Positions 33,435 to 45,875 are shown, counted from the stretch's first letter. The stretch: DNA of 64,000 nt from Strigamia acuminata (GCA_949358305.1 OX442321.1:10131605-10195604), one strand, 5' to 3'. The notes: a model not told the origin generated them from the letters alone. Made by a program: numbers and translations.

Positions 33435-34502
33435 GTCGTCTGACAACGTAAAAAGTTTTAAAACGCGTGTTAATGAGGTTAAACAGTTATAAAAGCACGA
33501 AAAAAAATTAAAAAATTGATTTTTTTTAAAACTTTTATTCACCTACAAGTAAAACTTCCAGCCCGATTAGAATTGCAAGAACAATTTGGAATTTTACATG
33601 AATAATGGGGGAGAAAAGGAAAAATAAGAAAAATATTAATAAAAATATATATTTTCCTTTGAAAATTTATTATTTTAAATATTTTTGTGTAAATTATGTA
33701 CGGAGTATTTAATTTGCTTTCCTCTTTATTTCAGATTAAATATCCAATTATACAGCCGCCATAATGACACCACAATTGGCCTTCGTCGACATGTTCGAGT
33801 TCGACGAGGAAATGCACAAACACAAACTTGTGTAAGTAAATCTTAAAAAATTCATTATTTACAACTTAATCACTTTATAAATCGAGGTAAATTCCGTCTC
33901 AAATTCAATACGAATTAAGATATGCTGGTAGAATATTAAAATTTTAAAAGATATTTATTTTTTCTACAAGCTTATTGTAAAGATTTTAGGCGCCCCTTCT
34001 TTATGTAGTGATCCTGCACGGCGATACTTGCTTGGAAGGAATGTAGAAAGATTTAAAAACGTGTGTTATTGAGGTTTTTAGGAAATAATTTAATGAATTT
34101 CGGTATTTTTAATTTTTACGAAACTTGCTGAATTCGAACGAGTCTGTTCATGAGCACATAAACTTGGGTGAATAAATTTTGCCTCAAATTAAATGTGAAT
34201 ATGAATATGAATATGAATATTAAATATGAATAATAAATTTTCAAAAGAAATTTATTTTTTCCAACTGGTTTAACGTAGTGTCCTCCCGTTTTTAATACGT
34301 CTTACAGTTTTATCAATTTTTTTTTCGATTTTAATCATTTTGTATGTTTTTGCGCATTCTTATACAGTTTGAACTCGATGGAGCACGATTTTACACGGTT
34401 TGAACCCGATTTTAGACGTTTTTGCATTATTCTATCCGAATTTTACATGAGTTCACACGTTTTTATAATAAGTTATTAAAAATATTTTGTAAAGTTTTGA
34501 AA

Positions 34503-34629
34503 TACCGACCCCCTCCCGGTAAAGTCGGTTCGGGGCGGCGCGCGGTGCAATAAACGCCGCCGAAGCCCCGGCGTTTATTCGGGCCCGGCGTTTGAATGAA
34601 CCCGGGGGTTTAAATGAGGCAGTACGATA
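34503..34629. mobile_element. GC-rich MITE, copy 2 (internally deleted, ~127 bp)
   Basis: The right end, inverted, reads TATCGTACTGCCTCATTTAAAC and matches the copy 1 terminus; the interior shares GCGTTTATTCGGGCCCGGCG-like motifs. The left end is only partly conserved (TACCGACCCC). The paralogous sequence at 31174-31190 reads GAAATACCTTTAAC with nothing inserted, so the insertion at TA is seen directly. Confidence 0.65.
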
Positions 34630-34976
34630 CCTTTTAACAATAGTTTCACATTATTTTAAAGTAAACTTTTTCAAAGTTAAACCAAAAAAAATATTAAAAG
34701 TAAAAACATCATATGTATTTGTTAATTTTGATGCAGTGAAGCATCTATAGTAGTGTTAACTGACAACTGTCGTCTGACAACGTAAAACGTGTATTATCGC
34801 GGTTAAACAGTGTTAAACCGTGTAATAATAGGGCTCAGTCTGTGTAGAAATCATTTAATATCAGGTTTAATCGGCGTAAAAACACGAAAAAATGATTAAA
34901 ATCGAAAAAAAATTGAAATATTGATTTTTTAAAAAAATTTTATTCAACCGAAACTCACAGCCAGATTAGAATTGCA

Positions 34977-35430
34977 AGAAAAATTCCCAATTTTTCTCGT
35001 AAACTTCCCAATTTTTCTCGTAAAATTCCCAATTTTTCTCGTAAAATTCCCAATTTTTCTCGTAAACTTCCCAATTTTTCTCGTAAAATTCCCAATTTTT
35101 CTCGTAAAATTCCCAATTTTTCTCGTAAACTTCCCAATTTTTCTCGTAAAATTCCCAATTTTTCTCGTAAAATTCCCAATTTTTCTCGTAAAATTCCCAA
35201 TTTTTCTCGTAAAATTCCCAATTTTTCTCGCAAAATTCCCAATTTTTCTCGCAAAATTTCCAATTTTTTTCGGAAAATTTCCCAATTTTTTTCGCAAAAA
35301 TTCCCAATTTTTCTCGTAAAATTCCCAATTTTTCTCGTAAAATTCCCAATTTTTCTCGTAAAATTCCCAATTTTTCTCGTAAAATTCCCAATTTTTCTCG
35401 TAAAATTCCCAATTTTTCTCATAAAATTAT
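34977..35430. repeat. 21-bp minisatellite, about 21 copies
   Basis: Tandem units TTCCCAATTTTTCTCGTAAAA with few changes. It starts right after GATTAGAATTGCAAGAA; the paralogous unit has GATTAGAATTGCAAGAACAA at about 33567 with no array, so the array grew in one copy after duplication. The 21-bp period keeps several frames open on both strands, but there is no sign of a real protein. Confidence 0.9.
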
Positions 35431-37229
35431 AAAATTTCTTTTTTTTAAAACAGAAAGCAGACCACATTGAAAATAAATCTCAGAGCCATTTTTAGAGATT
35501 TGATTCTGAGCCATCCACAACTTCAAGATGGGAAATGAAGTCCCTAGATGTTCAAAATGTGTAAGTATATTTTCCAAATTTAACAAAAATATTGGAAATA
35601 ATTTAATGAATCAGCCATATTTTAATATTTTTGAAAAGCACAGTAAACGATGCCTGAATTCAAACATGGCCCTTGGGGTTAGTAATAATAATAATATCAA
35701 ATTCACAATATCCTAGTCTTGATGAGAAAGATCATGCACATGCGGATTGCAGAGAAGTGGCTCAGAACTAAGCCAGTTCTGAGCCAATCACAGCGACCGC
35801 AGGTAAGAACCAGATTGCATTGTGGGAAGTAGAACAGTATGCAGTCTGACGCGATGTCAATGGCAACCATTGGGTGGTATATTGAGAATTAATCTTCAGC
35901 CATCTACTCAGTTCGAGGTGGGAATTTGAGTTTGTTTATCTAAACTACAATTAAGATTTATAACGATTTTTGGCATTTTTAGTTTTTTTTTTCTACCAGA
36001 AGGCGGACCACGGTGAAATCAAATCTCTCCTCGCCTTGATGAGGAATAAAGTTTCCTGAGCTTCAAAATGTAGATTGGTAAGTGCACTTTTTAAATTTAT
36101 CAATATTTTAGGAAATTCCTTAATGAATTTTGGTATTTTTAATTTTTAATTTTCAAGAAACTTAGTAATTCGAACAAATGGCGGCTGAGTGTGTTCATCA
36201 GCACACACACTTGGGTAAATAAATTTCGCTTTGAATTAAATGTGAAATACGATAGGCTTATGAATACTAAAATTGCAAAAGAAATTTATTTTTTCTACAG
36301 ATTTGAGGCGTCCTTTCTTTATGTAGAGTTCCTGCACGGCCATACTTGTCACAATTTTTCTCAAATGTTTTTAATTTGACATTAATAAATTGTTGGTTTA
36401 TTTATTTTTATTTTTTTCTTTTTCCAGCGGTATTACGATTCGTTACCCGGAAGTGACGTAACTACTGGTTGTAAGTCCGATCGTAAGACAGGAAATAAGA
36501 ACGAGACTGCATTGTAGGAAGAAGAGCAGCGAAACGTGACGTAATGGCCTAGAACAGCAGCAACCATTGGCAACCAACTTGGTAAATTAGAAACATTTCT
36601 GTGAATACGAATTAAGAAATACTTGTTGATTACTAAAATTTGAAAAGAAATTTAATTATTTTTCCTACAGGCTCAATTTAATGATTTGATGTGTCACACT
36701 TGGATGGAAGGAATGCAGAAATGTTTTCAATTGAATTTTAATAGTTGGGGTTGGGGCATGAAAAGTTTTCAAGCGCGCGTCACGATTTTTTCTTTTTGCA
36801 GGTCGATTTATATCTGCAATGTTTTTCAGAAGAAGTATGTTTCATACTGGCTTAATGTTATACCATGAGTATGTAAAAAGAAACACGATTAGGACATGTA
36901 ATGTTATTTGCATGGCATTACACCGTGGATGTTTTGCCATTAATAAGTTGTTTGTTCGTTTGTTATTTTTCTTTTTTTCAGGGAAATTAATTGCTGCCGT
37001 TTGGAGACTGATTTGTGTATGTAATGTCTGCAAAAGTTAGAAGAATAAAGGTTTTGCAAGTCTTTGATCGAATTCGTGTCTCCAAGTGACGACCTGGAAA
37101 CACGAACTCGATACGCAATATGCAAAAGAGCACATAAACCCAATGGTCGACCGCTTGCTGCCTCATTCCATGGATTTTGGCTTTTGTGCAACACGTCGCG
37201 TGAAGTTGCAGATTTCTAAAAGTAATTTG

Positions 37230-40200
37230 TTTAAATTGATAATGTTTATTTTTTCTTGTTTCTTTCGACAACAATGGATGGGATCCGCAAATTGCAAGCA
37301 ATGATGTTTTTCACAGTTTGGCATTGAGTCTGGGAGGAAGTTGATCCTAAGATAAAAGGTGCTTCCGGGGAAGTTGGTCCTAAGATAAAAGGCGCTTCCA
37401 AAGAAGTTGGTAGTTGGTCCTACAGTAAAAGGCGCTACCGCTGCGCGTAAATTGATATGTGATAGGCAAGACCAAGGCGCTATACTTCGCTATATGCAGC
37501 CGAGCATTGTTAGCCACCACTCACTATCGTCTTTTATGCGCGGTCAAGTGATTTTCACGGGTATCAGCAATAGAACTCAAACGAGGGACATGCTGTGAAT
37601 TACCCAAATGGAAGAGTAATGTTGAAAAGGTGATTACACTTGGCTTCACACAGTGGCGCAAAAAGAACTCAGCTCGAGTAATGCTAATTTGTGTTAAACT
37701 AGCTTGCGTTTGCTGATGAAAAAGGATTTTACCACTACGCAGATTTCTACAGGTAATTTATTTAAATTAATGTTTTATTTATTGTTGGTTATTAATTTTA
37801 TTTTTTGTTTCTTTTGACAGCAATGGATGGAACCCACAAATTGCAAGTAATGATGTTTTTCACAGTTTGGCATTGAGTCTGAGAGGAAGTTGATCCTAAG
37901 ATAAAAGGTGCTTCCGGGGAAGTTGATCCTAAGATAAAAGGTGCTTCCGGGGAAGTTGGTCCTAAGATAAAAGGCGCTTCCAAAGAAGTTGGTAGTTGGT
38001 CCTACAGTAAAAGGCGCTACCGCTTCTGCCAAACTAACACGTGTGGCGTGCACGGTCAAGTGATTTTCACGGGTAGCAGCAATAGAACTCAAACGAGGAA
38101 CATGCTGTGAATTACCCAAATGGAAGAGTAATGTTGAAAAGGTGATTACACTTGGCTTCGAACAGTGGCGTAAAAAGCAATGGATGGATCCCGCAAATTG
38201 CAAGTAATGATGTTTTTCACAGTTTGGCATTGAGTCTGGGAGGAAGTTGATCCTAAGATAAAAGGTGCTTCCGGGGAAGTTGGTCCTAAGATAAAAGGCG
38301 CTTCCAAAGAAGTTGGTAGTTGGTCCTACAGTAAAAGGCGCTATCGCTGCGCGTAAATTGATATGTGATAGGCAAGACCAAGGCGCTATACCTCGCTATA
38401 TGCAGCCGAGCATTGTTAGCCACCACTCACTATCGTCTTTTATGCGCAGTCAAGTGATTTTCACGGGTATCAGCAATAGAACTCAAACGAGGGACATGCT
38501 GTGAATTACCCAAATGGAAGAATAATGTTGAAAAGGTGATTACACTTGGCTTCACACGTTGGCGCAAAAAGAACTCAGCTCGAGTAATGCTAATTTGTGT
38601 TAAACTAGCTTGCGTTTGTGCTTGAGCTGGTGATCAATAGACTGGGAGGACGGTCCTGCCTAGAAGGACCTTCCGTAGACCGGGTAAAAGTGACCACACA
38701 CTTACAGGCATATTTGACTAAGTCAAGTAGTCCCAGGGGGGGGACACGTCCCAGGGGAGGGACACGCCAACCGGGAAATGATTTTCAATGAATTTTAATG
38801 ATTTTCACGAATTGGCATTTGACCAACACGAACTGGCAACTCGTGAGGAATTGGCATTTGACCAATGGGCAAAGTGGTTCAAAAAAAGGTGATTATCTTT
38901 GGTTTCGGAACCCGTCTTGGTCATTACGCTCATTAAGGAAAAAGGAACAAATAATGATGTTTTTTACATTTTGGCATTGAGTCTGGGAGGAAGTTGGTCC
39001 TAAGATGAAAGGCGCTTCCAGGGAAGTTGGTCCTAAAGTAAAAGGCGCTTCCGCGGCCACGGTCAAGTGATTTTCACGGGTAGCAGCAATAGAACTCAAA
39101 CGAGGAACATGCTAAGAATTACCCAAATGGAAGAGTAATGTTGAAAAGGTGATTACACTTGGCTTCACACAGTGGCGCAAAAAGAACTCAGCTCGAGTAA
39201 TGCTAATTTGTGTTAAACTAGCTTGCGTTTGCTGATGAAAAAGGATTTTACCACTACGCAGATTTCTACAGGTAATTTATTTAAATTAATGTTTTATTTA
39301 TTGTTGGTTATTAATTTTATTTTTTTGTTTCTTTTGACAGCAATGGATGGATCCCACAAATTGCAAGTAATGATGTTTTTCACAGTTTGGCATTGAGTCT
39401 GGGAGGAAGTTGATCCTAAGATAAAAGGTGCTTCCGGGGAAGTTGATCCTAAGATAAAAGGTGCTTCCAGGGAAGTTGGTCCTAAGATAAAAGGCGCTTC
39501 CAAAGAAGTTGGTAGTTGGTCCTACAGTAAAAGGCGCTACCGCTGCGCGTAAATTGATATGTGATAGGCAAGACCAAGGCGCTATACCTCGCTATATGCA
39601 GCCGAGCATTGTTAGCCACCACTCACTATCGTCTTTTATGCGCGGTCAAGTGATTTTCACGGGTATCAGCAGTAGAACTCAAACGAGGGACATGCTGTGA
39701 ATTACCCAAATGGAAGAGTAATGTTGAAAAGGTAATTACACTTGGCTTCACACAGTGGCGCAAAAAGAACTCAGCTCGAGTAATGCTAATTTGTGTTAAA
39801 CTAGCTTGCGTTTGCTGATGAAAAAGGATTTTACCACTACGCAGATTTCTACAGGTAATTTATTTAAATTAATGTTTTATTTATTGTTGGTTATTAATTT
39901 TATTTTTTTGTTTCTTTTGACAGCAATGGATGGATCCCACAAATTGCAAGTAATGATGTTTTTCACAGTTTGGCATTGAGTCTGGGAGGAAGTTGATCCT
40001 AAGATAAAAGGTGCTTCCGGGGAAGTTGATCCTAAGATAAAAGGTGCTTCCAGGGAAGTTGGTCCTAAGATAAAAGGCGCTTCCAAAGAAGTTGGTAGTT
40101 GGTCCTACAGTAAAAGGCGCTACCGCTGCGCGTAAATTGATATGTGATAGGCAAGACCAAGGCGCTATACCTCGCTATATGCAGCCGAGCATTGTTAGCC

Positions 40201-43200
40201 ACCACTCACTATCGTCTTTTATGCGCGGTCAAGTGATTTTCACGGGTATCAGCAGTAGAACTCAAACGAGGGACATGCTGTGAATTACCCAAATGGAAGA
40301 GTAATGTTGAAAAGGTAATTACACTTGGCTTCACACAGTGGCGCAAAAAGAACTCAGCTCGAGTAATGCTAATTTGTGTTAAACTAGCTTGCGTTTGCTG
40401 GTGAAAAAGGATTTTACCACTACGCAGATTTCTACAGGTAATTTATTTAAATTAATGTTTTATTTATTGTTGGTTATTAATTTTATTTTTTTGTTTCTTT
40501 TGACAGCAATGGATGGATCCCACAAATTGCAAGTAATGATGTTTTTCACAGTTTGGCATTGAGTCTGGGAGGAAGTTGATCCTAAGATAAAAGGTGCTTC
40601 CGGGGAAGTTGGTCCTAAGATAAAAGGCGCTTCCAAAGAAGTTGGTAGTTGGTCCTACAGTAAAAGGCGCTACCGCTGCGCGTAAATTGATATGTGATAG
40701 GCAAGACCAAGGCGCTATACTTCGCTATATGCAGCCGAGCATTGTTAGCCACCACTCACTATCGTCTTTTATGCGCGGTCAAGTGATTTTCACGGGTATC
40801 AGCAATAGAACTCAAACGAGGGACATGCTGTGAATTACCCAAATGGAAGAGTAATGTTGAAAAGGTGATTACACTTGGCTTCACGCAGTGGCGCAAAAAG
40901 AACTCAGCTCGAGTAATGCTAATTTGTGTTAAACTAGCTTGCGTTTGCTGATGAAAAAGGATTTTACCACTACGCAGATTTCTACAGGTAATTTATTTAA
41001 ATTAATGTTTTATTTATTGTTGGTTATTAATTTTATTTTTTGTTTCTTTTGACAGCAATGGATGGGACCCACAAATTGCAAGTAATGATGTTTTTCACAG
41101 TTTGGCATTGAGTCTGAGAGGAAGTTGATCCTAAGATAAAAGGTGCTTCTGGGGAAGTTGATCCTAAGATAAAAGGTGCTTCCGGGGAAGTTGGTCCTAA
41201 GATAAAAGGCGCTTCCAGGGAAGTTGGTCCTAAGATAAAAGGCGCTTCCAAAGAAGTTGGTAGTTGGTCCTACAGTAAAAGGCGCTACCGCTGCGCGTAA
41301 ATTGATATGTGATAGGCAAGACCAAGGCGCTATACCTCGCTATATGCAGCCGAGCATTGTTAGCCACCACTCACTATCGTCTTTTATGCGCGGTCAAGTG
41401 ATTTTCACGGGTATCAGCAGTAGAACTCAAACGAGGGACATGCTGTGAATTACCCAAATGGAAGAGTAATGTTGAAAAGGTAATTACACTTGGCTTCACA
41501 CAGTGGCGCAAAAAGAACTCAGCTCGAGTAATGCTAATTTGTGTTAAACTAGCTTGCGTTTGCTGATGAAAAAGGATTTTACCACTACGCAGATTTCTAC
41601 AGGTAATTTATTTAAATTAATGTTTTATTTATTGTTGGTTATTAATTTTATTTTTTTGTTTCTTTTGACAGCAATGGATGGATCCCACAAATTGCAAGTA
41701 ATGATGTTTTTCACAGTTTGGCATTGAGTCTGGGAGGAAGTTGATCCTAAGATAAAAGGTGCTTCCGGGGAAGTTGATCCTAAGATAAAAGGTGCTTCCA
41801 GGGAAGTTGGTCCTAAGATAAAAGGCGCTTCCAAAGAAGTTGGTAGTTGGTCCTACAGTAAAAGGCGCTACCGCTGCGCGTAAATTGATATGTGATAGGC
41901 AAGACCAAGGCGCTATACCTCGCTATATGCAGCCGAGCATTGTTAGCCACCACTCACTATCGTCTTTTATGCGCGGTCAAGTGATTTTCACGGGTATCAG
42001 CAGTAGAACTCAAACGAGGGACATGCTGTGAATTACCCAAATGGAAGAGTAATGTTGAAAAGGTAATTACACTTGGCTTCACACAGTGGCGCAAAAAGAA
42101 CTCAGCTCGAGTAATGCTAATTTGTGTTAAACTAGCTTGCGTTTGCTGGTGAAAAAGGATTTTACCACTACGCAGATTTCTACAGGTAATTTATTTAAAT
42201 TAATGTTTTATTTATTGTTGGTTATTAATTTTATTTTTTTGTTTCTTTTGACAGCAATGGATGGATCCCACAAATTGCAAGTAATGATGTTTTTCACAGT
42301 TTGGCATTGAGTCTGGGAGGAAGTTGATCCTAAGATAAAAGGTGCTTCCGGGGAAGTTGGTCCTAAGATAAAAGGCGCTTCCAAAGAAGTTGGTAGTTGG
42401 TCCTACAGTAAAAGGCGCTACCGCTGCGCGTAAATTGATATGTGATAGGCAAGACCAAGGCGCTATACTTCGCTATATGCAGCCGAGCATTGTTAGCCAC
42501 CACTCACTATCGTCTTTTATGCGCGGTCAAGTGATTTTCACGGGTATCAGCAATAGAACTCAAACGAGGGACATGCTGTGAATTACCCAAATGGAAGAGT
42601 AATGTTGAAAAGGTGATTACACTTGGCTTCACGCAGTGGCGCAAAAAGAACTCAGCTCGAGTAATGCTAATTTGTGTTAAACTAGCTTGCGTTTGCTGAT
42701 GAAAAAGGATTTTACCACTACGCAGATTTCTACAGGTAATTTATTTAAATTAATGTTTTATTTATTGTTGGTTATTAATTTTATTTTTTGTTTCTTTTGA
42801 CAGCAATGGATGGGACCCACAAATTGCAAGTAATGATGTTTTTCACAGTTTGGCATTGAGTCTGAGAGGAAGTTGATCCTAAGATAAAAGGTGCTTCTGG
42901 GGAAGTTGATCCTAAGATAAAAGGTGCTTCCGGGGAAGTTGGTCCTAAGATAAAAGGCGCTTCCAAAGAAGTTGGTAGTTGGTCCTACAGTAAAAGGCGC
43001 TACCGCTTCTGCCAAACTAACACGTGTGGCGTGCACGGTCAAGTGATTTTCACGGGTATCAGCAATAGAACTCAAACGAGGGACATGCTAAGAATTACCC
43101 AAATGGAAGAGTAATGTTGAAAAGGTGATTACACTTGGCTTCACACAGTGGCGCAAAAAGAACTCAGCTCGAGTAATGCTAATTTGTGTTAAACTAGCTT

Positions 43201-43860
43201 GCGTTTGCTGATGAAAAAGGATTTTACTACTACGCAGATTTCTACAGGTAATTTATTTAAATTAATGTTTTATTTATTGTTGGTTATTAATTTTAATTTT
43301 TTGTTTCTTTTGACAGCAATGGATGGATCCCACAAATTGCAAGTAATGATGTTTTTCACAGTTTGGCATTGAGTCTGGGAGGAAGTTGATCCTAAGATAA
43401 AAGGTGCTTCCGGGGAAGTTGATCCTAAGATAAAAGGTGCTTCCAGGGAAGTTGGTCCTAAGATAAAAGGCGCTTCCAAAGAAGTTGGTAGTTGGTCCTA
43501 CAGTAAAAGGCGCTACCGCTGCGCGTAAATTGATATGTGATAGGCAAGACCAAGGCGCTATACCTCGCTATATGCAGCCGAGCATTGTTAGCCACCACTC
43601 ACTATCGTCTTTTATGCGCGGTCAAGTGATTTTCACGGGTATCAGCAATAGAACTCAAACGAGGGACATGCTGTGAATTACCCAAATGGAAGAGTAATGT
43701 TGAAAAGGTGATTACACTTGGCTTCACACATTGGCGCAAAAAGAACTCAGCTCGAGTAATGCTAATTTGTGTTAAACTAGCTTGCGATTGTGTTTGAGCT
43801 GGTGGTCGATTCGGATTTCTACAGGTAATTTATTTAAATTAATGTTATATTGTTGATTAT
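37230..43860. repeat. Higher-order tandem array of ~550-620-bp units with embedded 33-bp repeats
   Basis: At least nine related units (landmark GTCCTACAGTAAAAGGCGCTA at about 37418, 38324, 39520, 40103, 40653, 41268, 41851, 42401, 43496). Spacing is mostly 583, 550 or 615 bp; the steps reflect gain or loss of a 33-bp sub-repeat (GAAGTTGATCCTAAGATAAA...). Three consecutive units form a 1748-bp trimer present twice, almost identically (from ~39.5 and ~41.26 kb). Each unit also carries a 69-bp stretch from GTAATTTATTTAAATT to TTTCTTTTGACAG, shaped like the window's introns. The first two units are more degenerate or interrupted (for example 38620-39060). Reading frames of ~63 codons recur in each unit but match nothing known. 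Confidence 0.85.
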
Positions 43861-43890
43861 TAATTTTATTTTGTTCTTGTGGAATTTAGG

Positions 43891-44036
43891 GTCGTCAATG
43901 AAGCAGTCAATGAAGCAGTGGATGTCGTCATCAATGAAGCAGTGGATGTCGTCATCAATGAAGCAGTGGATGTCGTCATCATTGAAGCAGTGGATGTCGT
44001 CATCAATGAAGCAGTGGATGTCGTCATCAATAAAGC
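43891..44036 (+). repeat. 24-bp minisatellite
   Basis: About six units of AATGAAGCAGTGGATGTCGT+CATC. It directly follows an intron-like segment (GTAATTT...GGAATTTAG, 43825-43889) homologous to those of the preceding array. In one frame it encodes repeated NEAVDVVI. Confidence 0.85.
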
Positions 44037-44167
44037 ATTAGCTGTTTTTTATTTTATTTGTTTTATTTTATTTGTTTTGAGATTGTGTAATTTTCGTTTT
44101 AAAATTCTAGAGAAAATTGTACCACAGTTTGCAAAAAGAGGTGTAAAACAAAAGGATGATAAGAAAA

Positions 44168-44290
44168 ATAACAAAATAAGAACAAGAAAAATGAATAACA
44201 AAATAAAAGCAACAAAAAAGAATAACAAAATAAAAGCAACAAAAATGAATAACAAAATAAAAGCAACAAAAAAGAATAACATTAAAATAA
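44168..44290 (+). repeat. 27-bp A-rich minisatellite
   Basis: About four units of AATAACAAAATAAAAGCAACAAAAA(A/T)G; in the same frame as the 24-bp repeat upstream it encodes NNKIKATK(K/M). The two repeats lie in one uninterrupted frame from 43879 to 44319. Confidence 0.75.
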
Positions 44291-44319
44291 AATCAAAGGT
44301 GGAGTTCTGCAATGGGTGA

Positions 44320-45005
44320 TTTTAGATTAAAGCTAAATTTGGCCAAACCATAGACAAAAATGGATATTCGATTTAAAAATTGATGGTTAATTAAATGTTT
44401 TTGAATAAATTGCTGTCATAGAAGTGAAATAAATATATTTGAATCGGGATCATTGAATCACGAACACAATGTTCGTGGTTGAATGTGTTCACAAAACAGA
44501 AGGGAAAGAAGCAAAGAATTTTTTAAAAGGAAGATGGAAATGCTTAAAGAGCTAAATAAAATATAAACATAACGAGTTTATTTTGATTTTGCTTTTATTA
44601 ATTTTGAACAAAAAATATTTCAATGATAATTGAAGAATACACAAACAATTTGTACAAATATTCCGCAACACACAAGCTGGCGAAACCAAAAATCGAGAGA
44701 ATGGAGCAAAAATTTAATTTGCAAAAAAATTGAATACAGTTAAAATAAAATCTCAAATAAGTTGCTCCAAATGTTCAAACATCGTTCTAAAAATTTTCTT
44801 TAATCTATCGGCGAGTAAAAACGAACACATTGTTTTACGTAAATCGCCTGTGTTTGATGATAAGCAATTTTTGGGCGGTACGGTATTATTTCGCTCAGTC
44901 GTCTCTAGATGGCAGGAGCGATCAGAGACAGTTTGCGGTTGGAAAACAGTGGCGCCATCTATGTTTTCAAGTTGCTATTAATTAGGAGTTGAAATTCCTC
45001 TGACT
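44320..45005. other. No gene seen
   Basis: AT-rich single-copy-looking sequence. A GC-richer patch at 44875-44975 has two near-inverted halves (CGTCTCTAGATGGCAG ... GTGGCGCCATCTATG) that might be a remnant of a mobile element end, too weak to call. Confidence 0.35.
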
Positions 45006-45019
45006 TGTGAGCCTGTGAG

Positions 45020-45860
45020 TGGTGATTATGCTTTGGAAAAAACCCGATTTATCGCCCATGAAAGCAATATGTTTTTTGGATTTATTGTACAGATTGAAGC
45101 CAGTTTGGATCATGAGCGATAAATTCGGATACGTTTATTGGATTTGCACAGTATAGTTTCAACAAGTTTTGCACGCTGCGCGATGAATTCGGATATGTTT
45201 TTTGACTCGCAGTTCAGTAGCACATAGGATGTGTTTTTTAGGTATTCAGTGCAATTTCAGCTTGTGTTTGTGCGTGGGCGATAAATTCGGATGACTTTTT
45301 TTGTTTTGCTGTTTAGTTTCTACAAGTTTTGCATGGTAGGCGACAAATTCGGATGTGTTTTGTGAATTTGTAGTGAAGTTCTAACAAGTTTAGCACGGTA
45401 GGCAATAAATTCGGATACATTTATTGGTTTTGCTGTTTAGTTTCTACAAGTTTTGCATGGTAGGCGACAAATTCGGATGTGTTTTGTTAATTTGTAGTGA
45501 AGTTCTAACAAGTTTAGCACAGCAGGCAATAAATTCGGATACATTTATTGGTTTTGCTGTTTAGTTTCTACAAGTTTTGCATGGTAGGCGATAATTTCGG
45601 ATGTGTTTTGTGAATTTGTAGTGAAGTTCCAACAAGTTTTGCATGGTAGGCGATAAATTCGGATGTGTTTTGTGAATTTGTAGTGAAGTTCCAACAAGTT
45701 TTGTATGACAGGTGATAAAATCGGATGTGTTTTGTGGATTTGCAATGAAGTTTTGTATGGTAAACGATAAAATCGGATTGCTTTGTGGATTTGTAGTGAA
45801 GTTCAAATAAGTTTAGTACGGTAGGCGATAAATTCGGATACATTTATGAGATAGCTGTTT
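45020..45860. repeat. ~62-bp tandem repeat
   Basis: Around a dozen units containing GGCGATAAATTCGGATGTG, TTTGTAGTGAAGTTC and ACAAGTTTTGCATGGTA, alternating between two subtypes in part of the array (one with ACATTTATTGGTTTTGCTG). Left-hand copies are more diverged. The array runs directly into the 12-bp repeat. Confidence 0.8.
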
Positions 45861-45875
45861 AGTTTCTACAAGTTT

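Larger units (their letters stand above)
29291..37300. repeat. Family of degenerate duplicated units (~1.2 kb before insertions)
   Basis: Several blocks recur in the same order: a block with GCAACCATTGG and TTCGAGGTGGGAA (29355-29420, 29625-29690, 35865-35930, 36560-36580), a block CGCCTCAAATTAAATATGAATTAAGATAT (29949, 33893, 34184, weakly 36230 and 36605), and a block beginning near 30950 and 34270 that continues through CATGAGTTCACACGTTTTTATAATAA to AACTGTCGTCTGACAACGTAAAA. The last block is duplicated over more than 600 bp (30950-31326 plus 33435-33570 against 34270-34975). Taking out later insertions, the spacing between the two is about 1.2 kb. No coding potential is recognised. The units host the elements listed separately below. 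Confidence 0.65.

Noticed and set aside
34944-35467. Open frames of 115-170 codons in the 21-bp minisatellite
   Set aside because: All three minus frames and one plus frame are open simply because the period is 21 bp.
37407-43676. Repeated 63-codon frames starting MVVGPTVKG in each array unit
   Set aside because: They recur only because the unit recurs, overlap minus-strand frames of similar length, and match no family. Kept as part of the array, not as genes.
37230-43860. CRISPR-like look of regularly spaced repeats
   Set aside because: This is animal DNA; the 'spacers' are themselves repeated, units are over 500 bp, and no cas genes exist. It is a tandem array.
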